This document shows, piece by piece, positions 1 to 8,979 of a stretch of 22,584 nt of DNA. A program made the position numbers and the translations under genes. The notes beneath the pieces are model-generated. The model searched no databases. It was not told the DNA's origin and saw nothing but the letters and a program-made list of their open reading frames with translations. Each line of letters begins with the position of its first letter. Positions within the stretch are counted from its first letter, which is position 1. Origin of the DNA: an uncultured Clostridia bacterium (lineage in GTDB: Bacteria > Bacillota_I > Bacilli_A > RF39 > UBA660); contig CAMZBG010000019.1 in the NCBI GenBank assembly GCA_947304495.1, positions 1 to 22,584 of the forward strand. Reading direction: 5' to 3'.

Positions 1-731
1 TGGAAATTCGTGAATTATTAACTGAATATGGTTACGATGGAGATAATACTCCAATCATCAGAGGTTCTGCTCTTAAAGCTCTTGAAGGAGATCCTGAATG
101 GACAGCTAAAATTGATGAATTAATGGATGCTGTAGATACTTGGATTCCAACTCCAGAAAGAGATAACGACAAACCATTCTTAATGTCAATCGAAGACGTA
201 TTTACTATTACAGGACGTGGAACTGTTGTTACAGGTCGTGTTGAAAGAGGTAAATTACAACTTAATGATGAAGTTGAAATCGTTGGATTAAAAGACACTA
301 AGAAAACAGTTGTAACTGGTATTGAAATGTTCAGAAAACAACTTGATTATGCTGAAGCTGGAGATAACGCTGGTGTTCTACTTCGTGGTATTAACCGTGA
401 AGAAGTTGAAAGAGGACAAGTTCTTGCAAAACCAGGAAGCGTTCATCCACATAAGAAATTCAAAGCACAAGTTTATGTACTTTCTAAAGAAGAAGGTGGA
501 AGACATACTCCATTCTTTACAAACTACAGACCTCAATTCTACTTCAGAACTACTGATGTTACTGGTGTAATTACATTACCTGAAGGAACTGAAATGGTTA
601 TGCCTGGAGATAATGTAACAATGACAGTTGAATTAATAGCACCAATTGCTGTTGAAAATGGTACTAAGTTCTCTATCCGTGAAGGTGGAAGAACTGTAGG
701 TGCTGGTTCAGTATCTGAAATTATTGAATAA
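1..731 (+). CDS. tuf: Elongation factor Tu, 3' part (5' end cut by window edge)
   Basis: This is the translational GTPase that delivers aminoacyl-tRNA to the ribosomal A site. The reading frame is open from base 3 (GAA) to a TAA at 729-731, giving about 242 residues against a usual ~394. The GTP-binding P-loop and NKxD motifs are therefore upstream of the window. What remains is the end of the G domain (MEIRELL, then the GSALKALEG segment around the SALK guanine-binding motif), followed by beta-barrel domains 2 and 3. Recognisable stretches are [32 protein letters not shown] and the C-terminal [13 protein letters not shown]. Codon use is typical of a highly expressed gene in an AT-rich genome. 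A strong terminator follows directly. Identity is certain. Confidence 0.98.
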   Translation, partial: EIRELLTEYGYDGDNTPIIRGSALKALEGDPEWTAKIDELMDAVDTWIPTPERDNDKPFLMSIEDVFTITGRGTVVTGRVERGKLQLNDEVEIVGLKDTKKTVVTGIEMFRKQLDYAEAGDNAGVLLRGINREEVERGQVLAKPGSVHPHKKFKAQVYVLSKEEGGRHTPFFTNYRPQFYFRTTDVTGVITLPEGTEMVMPGDNVTMTVELIAPIAVENGTKFSIREGGRTVGAGSVSEIIE

Positions 732-736
732 TGAAT

Positions 737-761
737 AAAAAAGCGAGCAATCGCTTTTTTT
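737..761 (+). terminator. Intrinsic terminator of tuf
   Basis: Perfect 10-bp stem AAAAAAGCGA / TCGCTTTTTT with a GCAA (GNRA-type) tetraloop, running straight into a T-tract. It lies 5 bases after the tuf stop codon and separates tuf from the pot operon. Confidence 0.93.
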
Positions 762-773
762 ATTTGTTATTAA

Positions 774-802
774 TTTACATATTTTTATTTAGGTGATATA
801 AT
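774..802 (+). promoter_or_regulatory. Sigma-A type promoter of the pot operon
   Basis: TTTACA (774-779), a 17-bp spacer and TATAAT (797-802). The predicted start is near 809, giving a leader of about 28 nt before potA. No riboswitch or operator is evident in this short leader. Confidence 0.75.
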
Positions 803-836
803 GATAATAGAAGAATAGGAGTTTAAGTGTGATATT

Positions 837-1913
837 ATGGAAAAAGTAATTGTTAGATTAGAAAATTTTAGTAAAAGTTTTGGTAAAAAGGAAGTTATAA
901 GCAATATAAACTTGGATGTTTATGAGAATGAGTTTATAACTTTTTTAGGTTCATCAGGTTGTGGAAAAACGACTATTTTGAGGTCTATATCTGGTTTGGA
1001 TAATCCAACAAGCGGAAAAGTATATATTGATTCAGTTGATGTTACTAATTTGGAGGCACCTCAAAGACAAGTTAATACAATATTCCAAAATTATGCTTTA
1101 TTTCCATTGATGACAGTTTATGATAATATTGCATTTGGACTTAAAATGAAAAAGGTTGATAAGAAACAAATAGATAAGCGAGTGCATGAAATGCTAGATC
1201 TTGTTCATTTAGAAGGATATGAAAATAGATATCCTAGAGAATTATCAGGTGGTGAACAGCAAAGAGTATCTTTAGCTAGAGGACTTATCAATAAACCAAA
1301 AGTTTTACTTTTAGATGAGCCTATTTCAGCATTAGATTTGAAACTTAGAAAAGAAATGCAAATAGAACTTAAAAGATTACAAAGAAAATTAAAAATAACT
1401 TTTATATATGTTACTCATGATCAAGATGAAGCATTATCAATGAGTGATAGAATTGCTATTATTAAGAATGGAAGAATAGAACAAATAGGTAAACCTTGGG
1501 AACTATATGATACACCAAAAACTTTGTATGTTGCTTCGTTTATTGGAGATGCTAATATATTTGATTCTAAGGTAGTTAAAGTAGATGAAAAGAAAAATTT
1601 AGTATATTTAAATAATAATGTAGTTGGGTATATAGATGGCCGTAGTTATAAAATAAAAGATAAAGTAAAATTTGTAATTAGACCTGAAAATATTAAAATA
1701 TCACGTACTCGTAAAAAAGAAAATGGTACAGTTGGAATTATTGATGAACTAATATATGATGGATCTAATACTAATCTTATTGTCGATGTAGAAAATAAAC
1801 CTATTAAGGTCTTGATTTTTGGTAATGATGTCAGATATGAATTAGGACAAAAACTATACTTATATTGGGATATTGAAGATGTAGTTATCTTTGGTGATAA
1901 TAATGAAAAATAA
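837..1913 (+). CDS. potA: Spermidine/putrescine ABC importer, ATPase PotA
   Basis: Cytoplasmic ATPase that powers polyamine uptake through PotB/PotC. At 358 residues it has the usual length. Visible motifs are the Walker A GSSGCGKTT (residues 38-46), Q-loop FQNYALFP (83-90), ABC signature LSGGEQQ (136-142), Walker B LLLDEP (157-162) and switch histidine THD (193-195). A C-terminal TOBE-type regulatory domain follows from about residue 235, with the RPENIKIS stretch typical of PotA/MalK-type ATPases. One small oddity is FPLMTV where this family usually has FPHMTV. The start ATG at 837 has a GTGTGAT SD just upstream. It is the first gene of the operon, and its 3' end overlaps potB by 11 nt when potB starts at 1903. 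The family could in principle serve another solute, but the PotD-like protein downstream supports polyamines. Confidence 0.95.
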   Translation: MEKVIVRLENFSKSFGKKEVISNINLDVYENEFITFLGSSGCGKTTILRSISGLDNPTSGKVYIDSVDVTNLEAPQRQVNTIFQNYALFPLMTVYDNIAFGLKMKKVDKKQIDKRVHEMLDLVHLEGYENRYPRELSGGEQQRVSLARGLINKPKVLLLDEPISALDLKLRKEMQIELKRLQRKLKITFIYVTHDQDEALSMSDRIAIIKNGRIEQIGKPWELYDTPKTLYVASFIGDANIFDSKVVKVDEKKNLVYLNNNVVGYIDGRSYKIKDKVKFVIRPENIKISRTRKKENGTVGIIDELIYDGSNTNLIVDVENKPIKVLIFGNDVRYELGQKLYLYWDIEDVVIFGDNNEK

Positions 1914-2748
1914 GATATATAAATGGCTATTTACAATACCGGTAATTATCTATAGTATAGTTTTGATATTATTACCACTGGTATATATATTTATCATTAG
2001 TTTTTATAAGAGTGATTCTTATGGAGGAATGATACATATATTTACTTTAAACAATTATATTCAATTATTTAATGTTGTCTATTTAAAAATATTTACACAG
2101 TCAATTATTATTGCATTAGTAGTAACTTTTATATGCGTTTTAGTATCTTATCCGTTTGTCTTAGCTGTTAGTCATAAGAATAAGATATTACAAAAGAAAT
2201 TGATTACTTTAGTTATGATACCATTTCTTACTAACTCTTTAATTAGAATGTATGGTTGGATAGTATTACTTAGAAAATCAGGAGTTATAAATACTTTGTT
2301 ATTAAACCAAGGATTTATTAGTAATCCACTTAAACTTATGTATAACAATTTTGGAATAATTGTTGGTATGGTATATACGCTTATTCCTTTTATGATACTT
2401 CCACTTTATAGTTCTGTATCAGCAATAGATTCTAGAATATTAGAAGCTTCTTATGATTTGGGAGCTAATAAATGGAAAACTTTTTGGGAGATAATTATTC
2501 CGCAAACAAAGCCGGCATTATTTAATGGATCACTTATGGTCTTTACACCAGCACTTGGATATTTCTTTATTGTCGATGTTTTAGGTGGCGGAAAGATTAT
2601 GATTTTAGGTAATTTGATTAAAAATCAATTTTTAACCGCAAGAAATTGGCCTTTTGGTGCCGCTATTTCAGTATTTGTATTAATAATTACATTTGCTATT
2701 ATTGGGGTATATAGAAAAAGTGGCGGTAAATTAGAGGACTTGGGGTGA
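1903..2748 (+). CDS. potB: Spermidine/putrescine ABC importer, permease PotB
   Basis: Inner-membrane permease with about six hydrophobic segments, the first at residues ~7-30. The cytoplasmic EAA loop that docks on the ATPase is clear (EASYDLGANKWKTFWEII, about residues 180-197). I chose ATG 1903 over an in-frame TTG at 1891 because GGTGAT at 1893-1898 sits 4 nt before it, giving 281 residues. It overlaps the end of potA by 11 nt, which suggests translational coupling. Its own TGA stop lies inside the SD of potC. Family members (PotB/PotH) form a heterodimer with PotC/PotI. Confidence 0.93.
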   Translation: MKNKIYKWLFTIPVIIYSIVLILLPLVYIFIISFYKSDSYGGMIHIFTLNNYIQLFNVVYLKIFTQSIIIALVVTFICVLVSYPFVLAVSHKNKILQKKLITLVMIPFLTNSLIRMYGWIVLLRKSGVINTLLLNQGFISNPLKLMYNNFGIIVGMVYTLIPFMILPLYSSVSAIDSRILEASYDLGANKWKTFWEIIIPQTKPALFNGSLMVFTPALGYFFIVDVLGGGKIMILGNLIKNQFLTARNWPFGAAISVFVLIITFAIIGVYRKSGGKLEDLG

Positions 2749-2752
2749 TACG

Positions 2753-3544
2753 ATGAAAAACAATAGATTTATAGATAATTTGTGTCTAATATTGGTGTTT
2801 ATTTTCTTGTTTTTGCCAATTGTTATTTTAATTGTATTTTCATTTAATACTTCGAGACTTAATATTGTTTTTGAGGACTTTACTTTAAATTGGTATAAGG
2901 AATTAATGCATAATAAAGTTTTATTAGGAGCTTTAGGTAATACATTACTAGTTGCTATTACTAGCACATTGGTATCAACTATAATTGGTACTATTTCAGC
3001 TTATGGGCTTAAAAAATATAACTTTTTTGGTAAAAAATTAGTAAATGAATTATTATATATTCCAGTAATAATACCTGAGATAGTGTTAGGAATATCACTT
3101 TTATGTATTTATTCATTTATGAAATTAGAATTAGGAATGTTTAGTTTAATTCTTTCACATATTGCGTTTTCAATACCATTTGTTATCATAAATGTCAATA
3201 GTGCAATTGAAGCAATGAATCCACATATCGAAGAAGCGGCAGCTGATCTTGGGGCTAGTAAATTAAAAACATTTTCAAGAGTAGTTTTACCTAGTTTAAT
3301 GCCTGGAATTATGTCTGGGGCTGGACTTGCGTTTACACTTTCTTTAGATGATGTTGTTATCAGTTATTTTACGGCTGGCCCAGATAGTAATACATTACCG
3401 CTTCAGATATTTTCAATGATTAAATCGGGAGTTACACCAGATGTAAATGCACTAATTACAGTAATGTTATTGATGATATTTATCGGTTTATTTATATCAA
3501 TGAGTTTTAGTCTAAGAGCACTAAAGAAAGAAGGTGCTAGATGA
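2753..3544 (+). CDS. potC: Spermidine/putrescine ABC importer, permease PotC
   Basis: Second permease of the importer, 263 residues with about six membrane segments. The EAA docking loop is EAAADLGASKLKTFSRVVLP (about residues 160-179). It starts 4 nt after the potB stop, with the SD GGTGAT (2744-2749) overlapping that stop. It ends in an ATGA overlap with potD, so potB-potC-potD should be translationally linked. The LSLDDVVISYFTAGP stretch in its last third is typical of PotC/PotI permeases. Confidence 0.93.
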   Translation: MKNNRFIDNLCLILVFIFLFLPIVILIVFSFNTSRLNIVFEDFTLNWYKELMHNKVLLGALGNTLLVAITSTLVSTIIGTISAYGLKKYNFFGKKLVNELLYIPVIIPEIVLGISLLCIYSFMKLELGMFSLILSHIAFSIPFVIINVNSAIEAMNPHIEEAAADLGASKLKTFSRVVLPSLMPGIMSGAGLAFTLSLDDVVISYFTAGPDSNTLPLQIFSMIKSGVTPDVNALITVMLLMIFIGLFISMSFSLRALKKEGAR

Positions 3545-4569
3545 GAAAAAAACTAATTGTTTTAATGATAATTATTTTATTATGTACAGGTTGTAGGGAA
3601 GATAAAAAGATAAGAGAATTAAATGTAATGAATTGGTCTAGTTATATTCCTAGTAGCGTTATAAGTGATTTTGAAAAAGAAACAGGAATAAAGGTCAATT
3701 ATATGACTTATTCATCTAATGAAGAATTATTAGCTAAGATATCGGTAGCAAAACCAGGAACTTACGATTTGATATTTCCTAGTGATTACATGGTAGAAAT
3801 TATGACTAATAGGGGTCTAATTCAAGAAATTGATAAAAGTAGGATAAAAAATATTCATAATTTAGATTCAGAATATATGAATATGGACTATGATAAAGGT
3901 AATAAATATACATTACCATTTATTGCTACTTCAACAGTAATATCTGTCAATAGAGACTATATAACAGATGAAATAAAAAGTTATAATGATTTATTAAATC
4001 CAGATTATAAAGATGAGATAGTTTTGATTGATGATCAGCGAATAATTATTGGAATGGCACTATTAGCTAATGGATTTGATATGAATTCAACTAATGAAGT
4101 AGAACTTAGAATAGCTAAAAATTGGTTATTGAAATTGAAAGATAATATAAAGGCTTACGATAGTGATAGTCCTAAGAATTTCTTGATATCAAAAGAAGCT
4201 ACATTAGCAGTTATATGGAATGCCGAAGGGGCTCTTGCTAATATGGAAAATAGTAGTATCGAGAATCTTGTTCCAGTTGAAGGAGTGGCACTTAGTACTG
4301 ATAATTTTGCTATTCCAAAAGGGGCAAAAAATGAAAGTGAATTATATGAATTTATCGATTACATATTAAGACCTGAGGTTATGACAGCAATTATTGAATC
4401 TTATCCATATAAGAGTATTAACATTGCTTCATATGATTATTTGGGAAATGACTATATTAATAACAATGCTGCTAACTTTGGTAGAGAAGTTGTAGAAACA
4501 GGCCATTTTGTTAAAAATATTGGGGAATATGTATCAATGTATGACAAAGTGTGGGCTGAAATAAAATGA
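3541..4569 (+). CDS. potD: Polyamine-binding lipoprotein PotD
   Basis: Extracellular, membrane-tethered substrate-binding protein that captures polyamine and hands it to PotBC; 342 residues, the family norm. The N-terminus is a lipoprotein signal with lipobox LCTGC, so the mature protein starts at Cys18. The mature region opens with the classic family sequence LNVMNWSSYIP, followed by FEKETGIKVNYMTYSSNEEL and YDLIFPSDYMV. The start ATG overlaps the potC stop (ATGA) and is preceded by AAGAAGGTG. Whether it prefers spermidine, putrescine or another amine cannot be read here. The agmatine pathway operon immediately downstream makes putrescine or agmatine plausible. Confidence 0.93.
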   Translation: MRKKLIVLMIIILLCTGCREDKKIRELNVMNWSSYIPSSVISDFEKETGIKVNYMTYSSNEELLAKISVAKPGTYDLIFPSDYMVEIMTNRGLIQEIDKSRIKNIHNLDSEYMNMDYDKGNKYTLPFIATSTVISVNRDYITDEIKSYNDLLNPDYKDEIVLIDDQRIIIGMALLANGFDMNSTNEVELRIAKNWLLKLKDNIKAYDSDSPKNFLISKEATLAVIWNAEGALANMENSSIENLVPVEGVALSTDNFAIPKGAKNESELYEFIDYILRPEVMTAIIESYPYKSINIASYDYLGNDYINNNAANFGREVVETGHFVKNIGEYVSMYDKVWAEIK

Positions 4570-4586
4570 AAATGGATGGTGGTATT

Positions 4587-5261
4587 ATGAGTGAAGTAAA
4601 AAAATATTTTAAGGAATTAAATAAATTTGATATTTGTTTACTTAGTGCAGCTGTTATTCTAATATTAGGTGTAGGCGCAATTCTTAAATGTAATTTTTTA
4701 ACAATTATATGTGCATTTATTGGATTCTTTTCGGCATTTAATCAAGGAAAAGGAAAAGTTATTGGGCAAATAATAGGATTAGCTGTATGTGTGTTATATT
4801 CAATTGTATCTTATCAGAATAAATATTATGGAGAAGTAATAATTTATATAGTTATAATTCTTCCTTTGTATTCGATTGGAATATACACTTGGATGAAGAA
4901 TAAAAATAAGGAGAGTTCTAGAGTAAATCAAAGCGATATATCAAAAAAAGAATGGTTGATTATTGCACTATTAAGTATGCTATTATACTATTTGTTATAT
5001 TTGCTATTAAAATACTTTGATACAAGTAGTCTATATATATCAACACTATCAATGGTAATTAATTTAATTGCGACATATTTATTGGTTAGAAGAAGCAGAT
5101 ATAGTTTTCTATTTTATATAGTTAATGCTGTTATATTATTTACTTTATGGATTATACCAGTTATTGATGGCGATATAATGCAAATACCACTTGTTTTTGA
5201 TGCATTATTGTTATTTGCAAATGATATTTATGCACTTAAAAATTGGATTAAGAATAAATAA
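4587..5261 (+). CDS. PnuC-family vitamin transporter (nicotinamide riboside type)
   Basis: A 224-residue integral membrane protein with about seven hydrophobic segments. Length and topology fit PnuC, which moves nicotinamide riboside (relatives move thiamine or riboflavin) by facilitated diffusion with intracellular trapping. Family-like signs are an early FSAFNQGKGKVIGQIIGL segment, a central YTWMKNKNK loop after the fourth helix, and a C-terminal FANDIYALKNW segment resembling the NDxYxxxxW end of PnuC. The open frame extends up to ATG 4566, which overlaps potD. ATG 4587 has the better SD (GGTGGT, 4579-4584) and gives a standard N-terminus. No terminator separates it from potD, so it is the last gene of the pot operon. 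The substrate is not deducible. Confidence 0.75.
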   Translation: MSEVKKYFKELNKFDICLLSAAVILILGVGAILKCNFLTIICAFIGFFSAFNQGKGKVIGQIIGLAVCVLYSIVSYQNKYYGEVIIYIVIILPLYSIGIYTWMKNKNKESSRVNQSDISKKEWLIIALLSMLLYYLLYLLLKYFDTSSLYISTLSMVINLIATYLLVRRSRYSFLFYIVNAVILFTLWIIPVIDGDIMQIPLVFDALLLFANDIYALKNWIKNK

Positions 5262-5293
5262 AAGGATTTCTTATTAAGAAATTCTTTTATTTT
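5260..5293 (+). terminator. Intrinsic terminator of the pot operon
   Basis: 13-bp stem with one G-U pair (AAAAGGATTTCTT / AAGAAATTCTTTT, loop ATT) followed by ATTTTT. It starts at the pnuC stop codon. Confidence 0.88.
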
Positions 5294-5299
5294 TGAAAT

Positions 5300-5333
5300 A
5301 ACAATTGATAATTGTTTTTTATTGTGGTAAAAT
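5300..5333 (+). promoter_or_regulatory. Promoter of the agmatine operon with an inverted repeat over the -35
   Basis: TTGATA (5305-5310), a 17-bp spacer and TAAAAT (5328-5333). The -35 lies inside a perfect 7-bp inverted repeat, AACAATT-GAT-AATTGTT (5300-5316), which could be an operator for a dimeric regulator. Downstream, within the predicted leader, AGCC/GGCT (5347-5350 / 5356-5359) can form a small hairpin. Confidence 0.65.
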
Positions 5334-5391
5334 TTAATTATAAAATAGCCCGATTGGCTTTGTGTCTAGGGTAGGAAGGAGAGATATTTTA

Positions 5392-6378
5392 ATGCCAAAA
5401 AGAGACTACATTACGACATTGGACTACACAAAAGAAGAACTTTTAGATATCATTAATTTAAGTATTCTTATTAAAAAGAATATTAAAGCAGGATATCCAC
5501 TGAATGTTTTGTATCATAAAACATTAGGAATGATTTTTGAACAAGCATCAACAAGAACAAGAGTATCTTTTGAAACAGCGATGACACAACTAGGTGGCCA
5601 TGCTCAGTATTTAGCTCCAGGTCAAATACAACTTGGAAAACACGAGAGTATGAAAGATACATCAATTGTGTTGTCTAGACTTACAGATGTAATAATGGCA
5701 CGTGTACAACAACATAATACTGTCGTTGAATTAGCTAAATATTCAACTGTACCAGTACTTAATGGTATGAGTGATTGGAATCATCCAACACAAGAAATGG
5801 GTGATATTATCACTATATTTGAACACATGCCAGAAGGTAAGACCATCGAAGATTTGAAAGTTGTTTTTGTTGGTGATTGTACACAAGTATGTGCATCACT
5901 AATGATGATGATTACTAAAATGGGCGGACATTTTGTACATTATGGTCCAAAAGATTTTCAACTTCGTGGTGAATACTTAGATATTGCAAAAGAAAATTGT
6001 CGTGTCAGTGGTGGAAGTTACTTAATTACTGATAATCCAGAAGAAGCTTTAAAAGATGCCGATATTATCTATACGGATGTATGGTATGGATTATACGAGG
6101 CAGAACTTCCAAAGGAAGAAAGAATGAAGATTTTCTATCCTAAGTATCAGGTAAACAGAGAAATGATCAACAAGTGTGCACCAAATGTTAAATTTATGCA
6201 TTGCTTACCAGCAACTCGTGGTGAAGAAGTTACTGATGAGATTATGGATGATCCAGAAGTATCTATTTGCTTTGATGAAGCAGAAAATCGTCTTACAGCC
6301 ATGAGAGGACTACTTGTATATTTGATGGGCAAGAAGGATGAAACTATCGAGATATGTAATAAAAATTTAGGAAGGTAA
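5392..6378 (+). CDS. ptcA: Putrescine carbamoyltransferase
   Basis: Converts N-carbamoylputrescine plus phosphate to putrescine and carbamoyl phosphate; cytoplasmic, 328 residues. The carbamoyl-phosphate site STRTR (residues 53-57), HPTQ (131-134) and HCLP (270-273) are intact. Where ornithine transcarbamylases have the ornithine-binding SMG loop, this protein has [12 protein letters not shown] (229-240), the arrangement seen in putrescine carbamoyltransferases. Together with aguA downstream this sets the specificity. I chose ATG 5392 because AGGAAGGAGAG (5373-5383) is correctly spaced; an in-frame GTG at 5362 lies before that SD. It is the first gene of a ptcA-permease-aguA operon. Synonyms are ptcA and aguB. 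An ornithine carbamoyltransferase is the alternative, but the context argues against it. Confidence 0.92.
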   Translation: MPKRDYITTLDYTKEELLDIINLSILIKKNIKAGYPLNVLYHKTLGMIFEQASTRTRVSFETAMTQLGGHAQYLAPGQIQLGKHESMKDTSIVLSRLTDVIMARVQQHNTVVELAKYSTVPVLNGMSDWNHPTQEMGDIITIFEHMPEGKTIEDLKVVFVGDCTQVCASLMMMITKMGGHFVHYGPKDFQLRGEYLDIAKENCRVSGGSYLITDNPEEALKDADIIYTDVWYGLYEAELPKEERMKIFYPKYQVNREMINKCAPNVKFMHCLPATRGEEVTDEIMDDPEVSICFDEAENRLTAMRGLLVYLMGKKDETIEICNKNLGR

Positions 6379-6381
6379 AAA

Positions 6382-7764
6382 ATGAAAACAAAGAAAAAAT
6401 TTAGATTATTTGATGCCATATTAGCTACAGTATGTATTACTTTGGTTGCAGAATCAGTAATGCCTACAGCTGCTATTGGTAACTCACAATATTTCTGGTG
6501 GATATTCTTAATTATCGGGTTCTGCTTACCTTATGGTATGATTTCAGCTGAACTTGGTACAGCATATCCAAGCGAGGGGGGAATGTATGATTGGGTTGAA
6601 AGAGCATTTGGTTCTAAATGGGCTTCAAGAGTTGCATGGAATTATTGGATAAATTTCCCATTGTGGATAGCATCACTTGCAGTTGCCATTACAGATGTCA
6701 TAGCTGGAATATTTGATATTGAATTATCATTGTTTTGGCTATTAGTTATACAACTAGGATATACTTGGTTAGTTAGTTTACTAGGAACACAAAGAATTGG
6801 TGAAAGTAAATGGATTGTTAATATTGGAACATTCTTTAAAATACTTTTCATGGTAGGACTTGGATTCTTAGGAATTTATGTTTATGTTAAGACTGGAGAA
6901 AGTGCTAATCCAATTGAAAGCTTTGCAGATTTACTTCCAAGTATGGATTTAGTTGGTTTATCTTTCTTATCAATTATTATATTTAACTTCTTAGGATTTG
7001 AAGTTATTGCTACATTTACTGATGATATGAAAAATCCTAAAAGAGAAATACCAAAAGCTTTAATTATGGGTGGTGCATTAATGGCATTATTCTATGTACT
7101 TCCAGCAACTGGTATCAATATTGCTATGAGTATGGAAGATGCTGAAGCTAGTGGTATTACAGAGAGCTTTATGATTTTACTTACTAAACTTGGTATGGAT
7201 GCAAATTTAGTAAGAATTATAGTTATTATCGTAGGACTTATGTTTATTTATACGATGATTGCTAATATTGTATCTTGGTCATTTGGAGTTAACTCTGTTG
7301 CTAAATATAGTGCAGATGATAAAGGATTACCAGTAATATTTGGTAAAATTAATAAAGAAGGTGTTCCTTATATGGCATCTATCCTTAATGGAGCTACTGC
7401 ATCTGTAGTTATTATTGTCGGAGTAATCTTAGATAGATATACAAATGTAAGTAATCTATTCTGGACATTCTTGTCATTAAGTTTGGTTACACTTCTTGTA
7501 AGTTATATCCCAATGTTCTTAGCTTTCTTAAAATTAAGAAAAGTAGATGGAGATGCAAAGAGACCATATAAAGTACCTGGTGGTAACGGATTAATAAAAG
7601 TATTTGCTTTAGTACCATTTGTATTATTAATATTAGGTATAGTATTTACAATGTTTGGTGACTTTAGTATGGAATACATAAGTGATAATCTACCACTTAT
7701 CGTTGGTGTTATTATATCATTTATAATTGAAGAAATAGTCGTATCTGATGTAACACCTAATTAA
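6382..7764 (+). CDS. aguD: APC-family amino acid/amine antiporter (agmatine/putrescine type)
   Basis: A 460-residue polytopic membrane protein of the amino acid-polyamine-organocation superfamily with about 12 hydrophobic segments. Diagnostic features are an early TM1 stretch with SVMPTAAIG, the conserved [23 protein letters not shown] segment after TM2 (positively identifying the APC fold), and [26 protein letters not shown] around TM6. It starts 3 nt after the ptcA stop, and its SD AGGAAGG overlaps the end of ptcA. Sitting between ptcA and aguA, it matches AguD of lactic acid bacteria, which exchanges external agmatine for internal putrescine. The substrate is inferred from context, not from residues. 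Confidence 0.85.
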   Translation: MKTKKKFRLFDAILATVCITLVAESVMPTAAIGNSQYFWWIFLIIGFCLPYGMISAELGTAYPSEGGMYDWVERAFGSKWASRVAWNYWINFPLWIASLAVAITDVIAGIFDIELSLFWLLVIQLGYTWLVSLLGTQRIGESKWIVNIGTFFKILFMVGLGFLGIYVYVKTGESANPIESFADLLPSMDLVGLSFLSIIIFNFLGFEVIATFTDDMKNPKREIPKALIMGGALMALFYVLPATGINIAMSMEDAEASGITESFMILLTKLGMDANLVRIIVIIVGLMFIYTMIANIVSWSFGVNSVAKYSADDKGLPVIFGKINKEGVPYMASILNGATASVVIIVGVILDRYTNVSNLFWTFLSLSLVTLLVSYIPMFLAFLKLRKVDGDAKRPYKVPGGNGLIKVFALVPFVLLILGIVFTMFGDFSMEYISDNLPLIVGVIISFIIEEIVVSDVTPN

Positions 7765-7796
7765 TAATAATATTCAAAAGAATATGGAGAGGTAAT

Positions 7797-8903
7797 ATGA
7801 AAAGATTAAAAAGTACTCCTAGAAGAGATGGATTCAGAATGCCTGGTGAATTTGAAAAGCATGCAGGAACATACATAATTTGGCCACAACGACCTGACAA
7901 CTGGAGAAATGGTGGAAAACCAGCTCAAAAAGTATTTGCTGAAGTAGCAAATGTAATTGCAAAATATGAACCAGTAACTATTTTGGTTAATCAAGATCAG
8001 TATGTAAATGCTAGAAATATGCTAGGACCTAAAGTTAGGGTAGTTGAGATGAGCAACAACGATTCTTGGGTAAGAGATAGTGGACCATCTTTTGTAGTTA
8101 ACGATAAGGGTACCGTTCGTGGTATCGATTGGGGCTTTAATGCTTATGGTGGCCTTGTTGAAGGTATATATTATCCATGGGATTTTGATGATTTGTTAGG
8201 CGGTAAGATATGTGAACTTGAAAGTGTCGATGCATACGATGCCGGTGACTTTATATTAGAGGGTGGATCAATTCATGTAGATGGACAAGGAACAGCTATG
8301 GTTACTGAAGAATGTTTGCTTGCTCCAGATCGAAATCCTTCAATGACTAAAGAACAAATCGAGAAAAAATTAAGAGACTATTTGAATATTGAAAAAGTAC
8401 TATGGATTCCTAGAGGAGTTTATGGTGATGTTGATACGAATGGTCATGTTGATAATATGTGTAATTTTGTTAAGCCAGGCGAAGTTGTCCTTGCTTGGAC
8501 TGAAAATACCAAAGATCCACAATATGAAAGAAGCATTGAAGCATATAATTATTTGAGTAATGAAAAAGATGCTAAAGGTAGAAAATTAAAAATACATAAA
8601 TTATGTTGTCCTTCACCTATAGTTATTACAAAAGAAGAAAGTGGTGGAGTAGACGTTGTTGAAGGTACTTTGCCAAGAAAAGAAGGCGACAGGATGGCAG
8701 GATCTTATGTAAACTATTATACTGGAAATGGTTTTATTGCTTTACCAGTGTTTGGTGATCCAAATGATAAGAAAGCAGTTAGATTATTAAGAAAACTATA
8801 TCCAGGTAGAAAGATAGAAACAATATCTGCTAGAGAAATCTTATTAGGCGGTGGAAATATTCACTGTATTACTCAACAAGTACCTAAAGGTAATGGAAAA
8901 TAA
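7797..8903 (+). CDS. aguA: Agmatine deiminase
   Basis: Hydrolyses agmatine to N-carbamoylputrescine and ammonia; cytoplasmic, 368 residues, a member of the guanidino-group-modifying (pentein-fold) family. The catalytic cysteine is in GGGNIHC, and by my count it is Cys357, the position known from Enterococcus agmatine deiminase. The catalytic histidine is in DTNGHVDN. Substrate-pocket motifs [10 protein letters not shown] and [13 protein letters not shown] are intact. GGAGAGG (7786-7792) is well spaced from ATG 7797. It is the last gene of the operon and is followed at once by a terminator, so no carbamate kinase gene is co-transcribed. Identity is near certain. Confidence 0.95.
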   Translation: MKRLKSTPRRDGFRMPGEFEKHAGTYIIWPQRPDNWRNGGKPAQKVFAEVANVIAKYEPVTILVNQDQYVNARNMLGPKVRVVEMSNNDSWVRDSGPSFVVNDKGTVRGIDWGFNAYGGLVEGIYYPWDFDDLLGGKICELESVDAYDAGDFILEGGSIHVDGQGTAMVTEECLLAPDRNPSMTKEQIEKKLRDYLNIEKVLWIPRGVYGDVDTNGHVDNMCNFVKPGEVVLAWTENTKDPQYERSIEAYNYLSNEKDAKGRKLKIHKLCCPSPIVITKEESGGVDVVEGTLPRKEGDRMAGSYVNYYTGNGFIALPVFGDPNDKKAVRLLRKLYPGRKIETISAREILLGGGNIHCITQQVPKGNGK

Positions 8904-8931
8904 AGATTGTGTAGTAACACAATCTTTTTTG
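8902..8931 (+). terminator. Intrinsic terminator of the agmatine operon
   Basis: 11-bp perfect stem AAAGATTGTGT / ACACAATCTTT with loop AGTA, then more T's. It begins inside the aguA stop codon. Confidence 0.93.
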
Positions 8932-8960
8932 TTGAGAAGAAAATATTAATATGATATACT
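8932..8960 (+). promoter_or_regulatory. Promoter of the YugP-like gene
   Basis: TTGAGA (8932-8937), a 17-bp spacer and TATACT (8955-8960). The predicted transcript starts near 8967. That lies downstream of an in-frame ATG at 8965 and supports a start at 8980 for the gene that follows. Confidence 0.6.
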
Positions 8961-8979
8961 TATAATGAAAGTGTGTGAT

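Noticed and set aside
322..570. Second plus-strand frame inside tuf
   Set aside because: Shadow of the highly conserved EF-Tu frame; its composition is Lys/Leu/Phe noise.
6147..6419. Minus-strand frame across the ptcA end and aguD start
   Set aside because: Antisense to two well-supported genes and without an SD.
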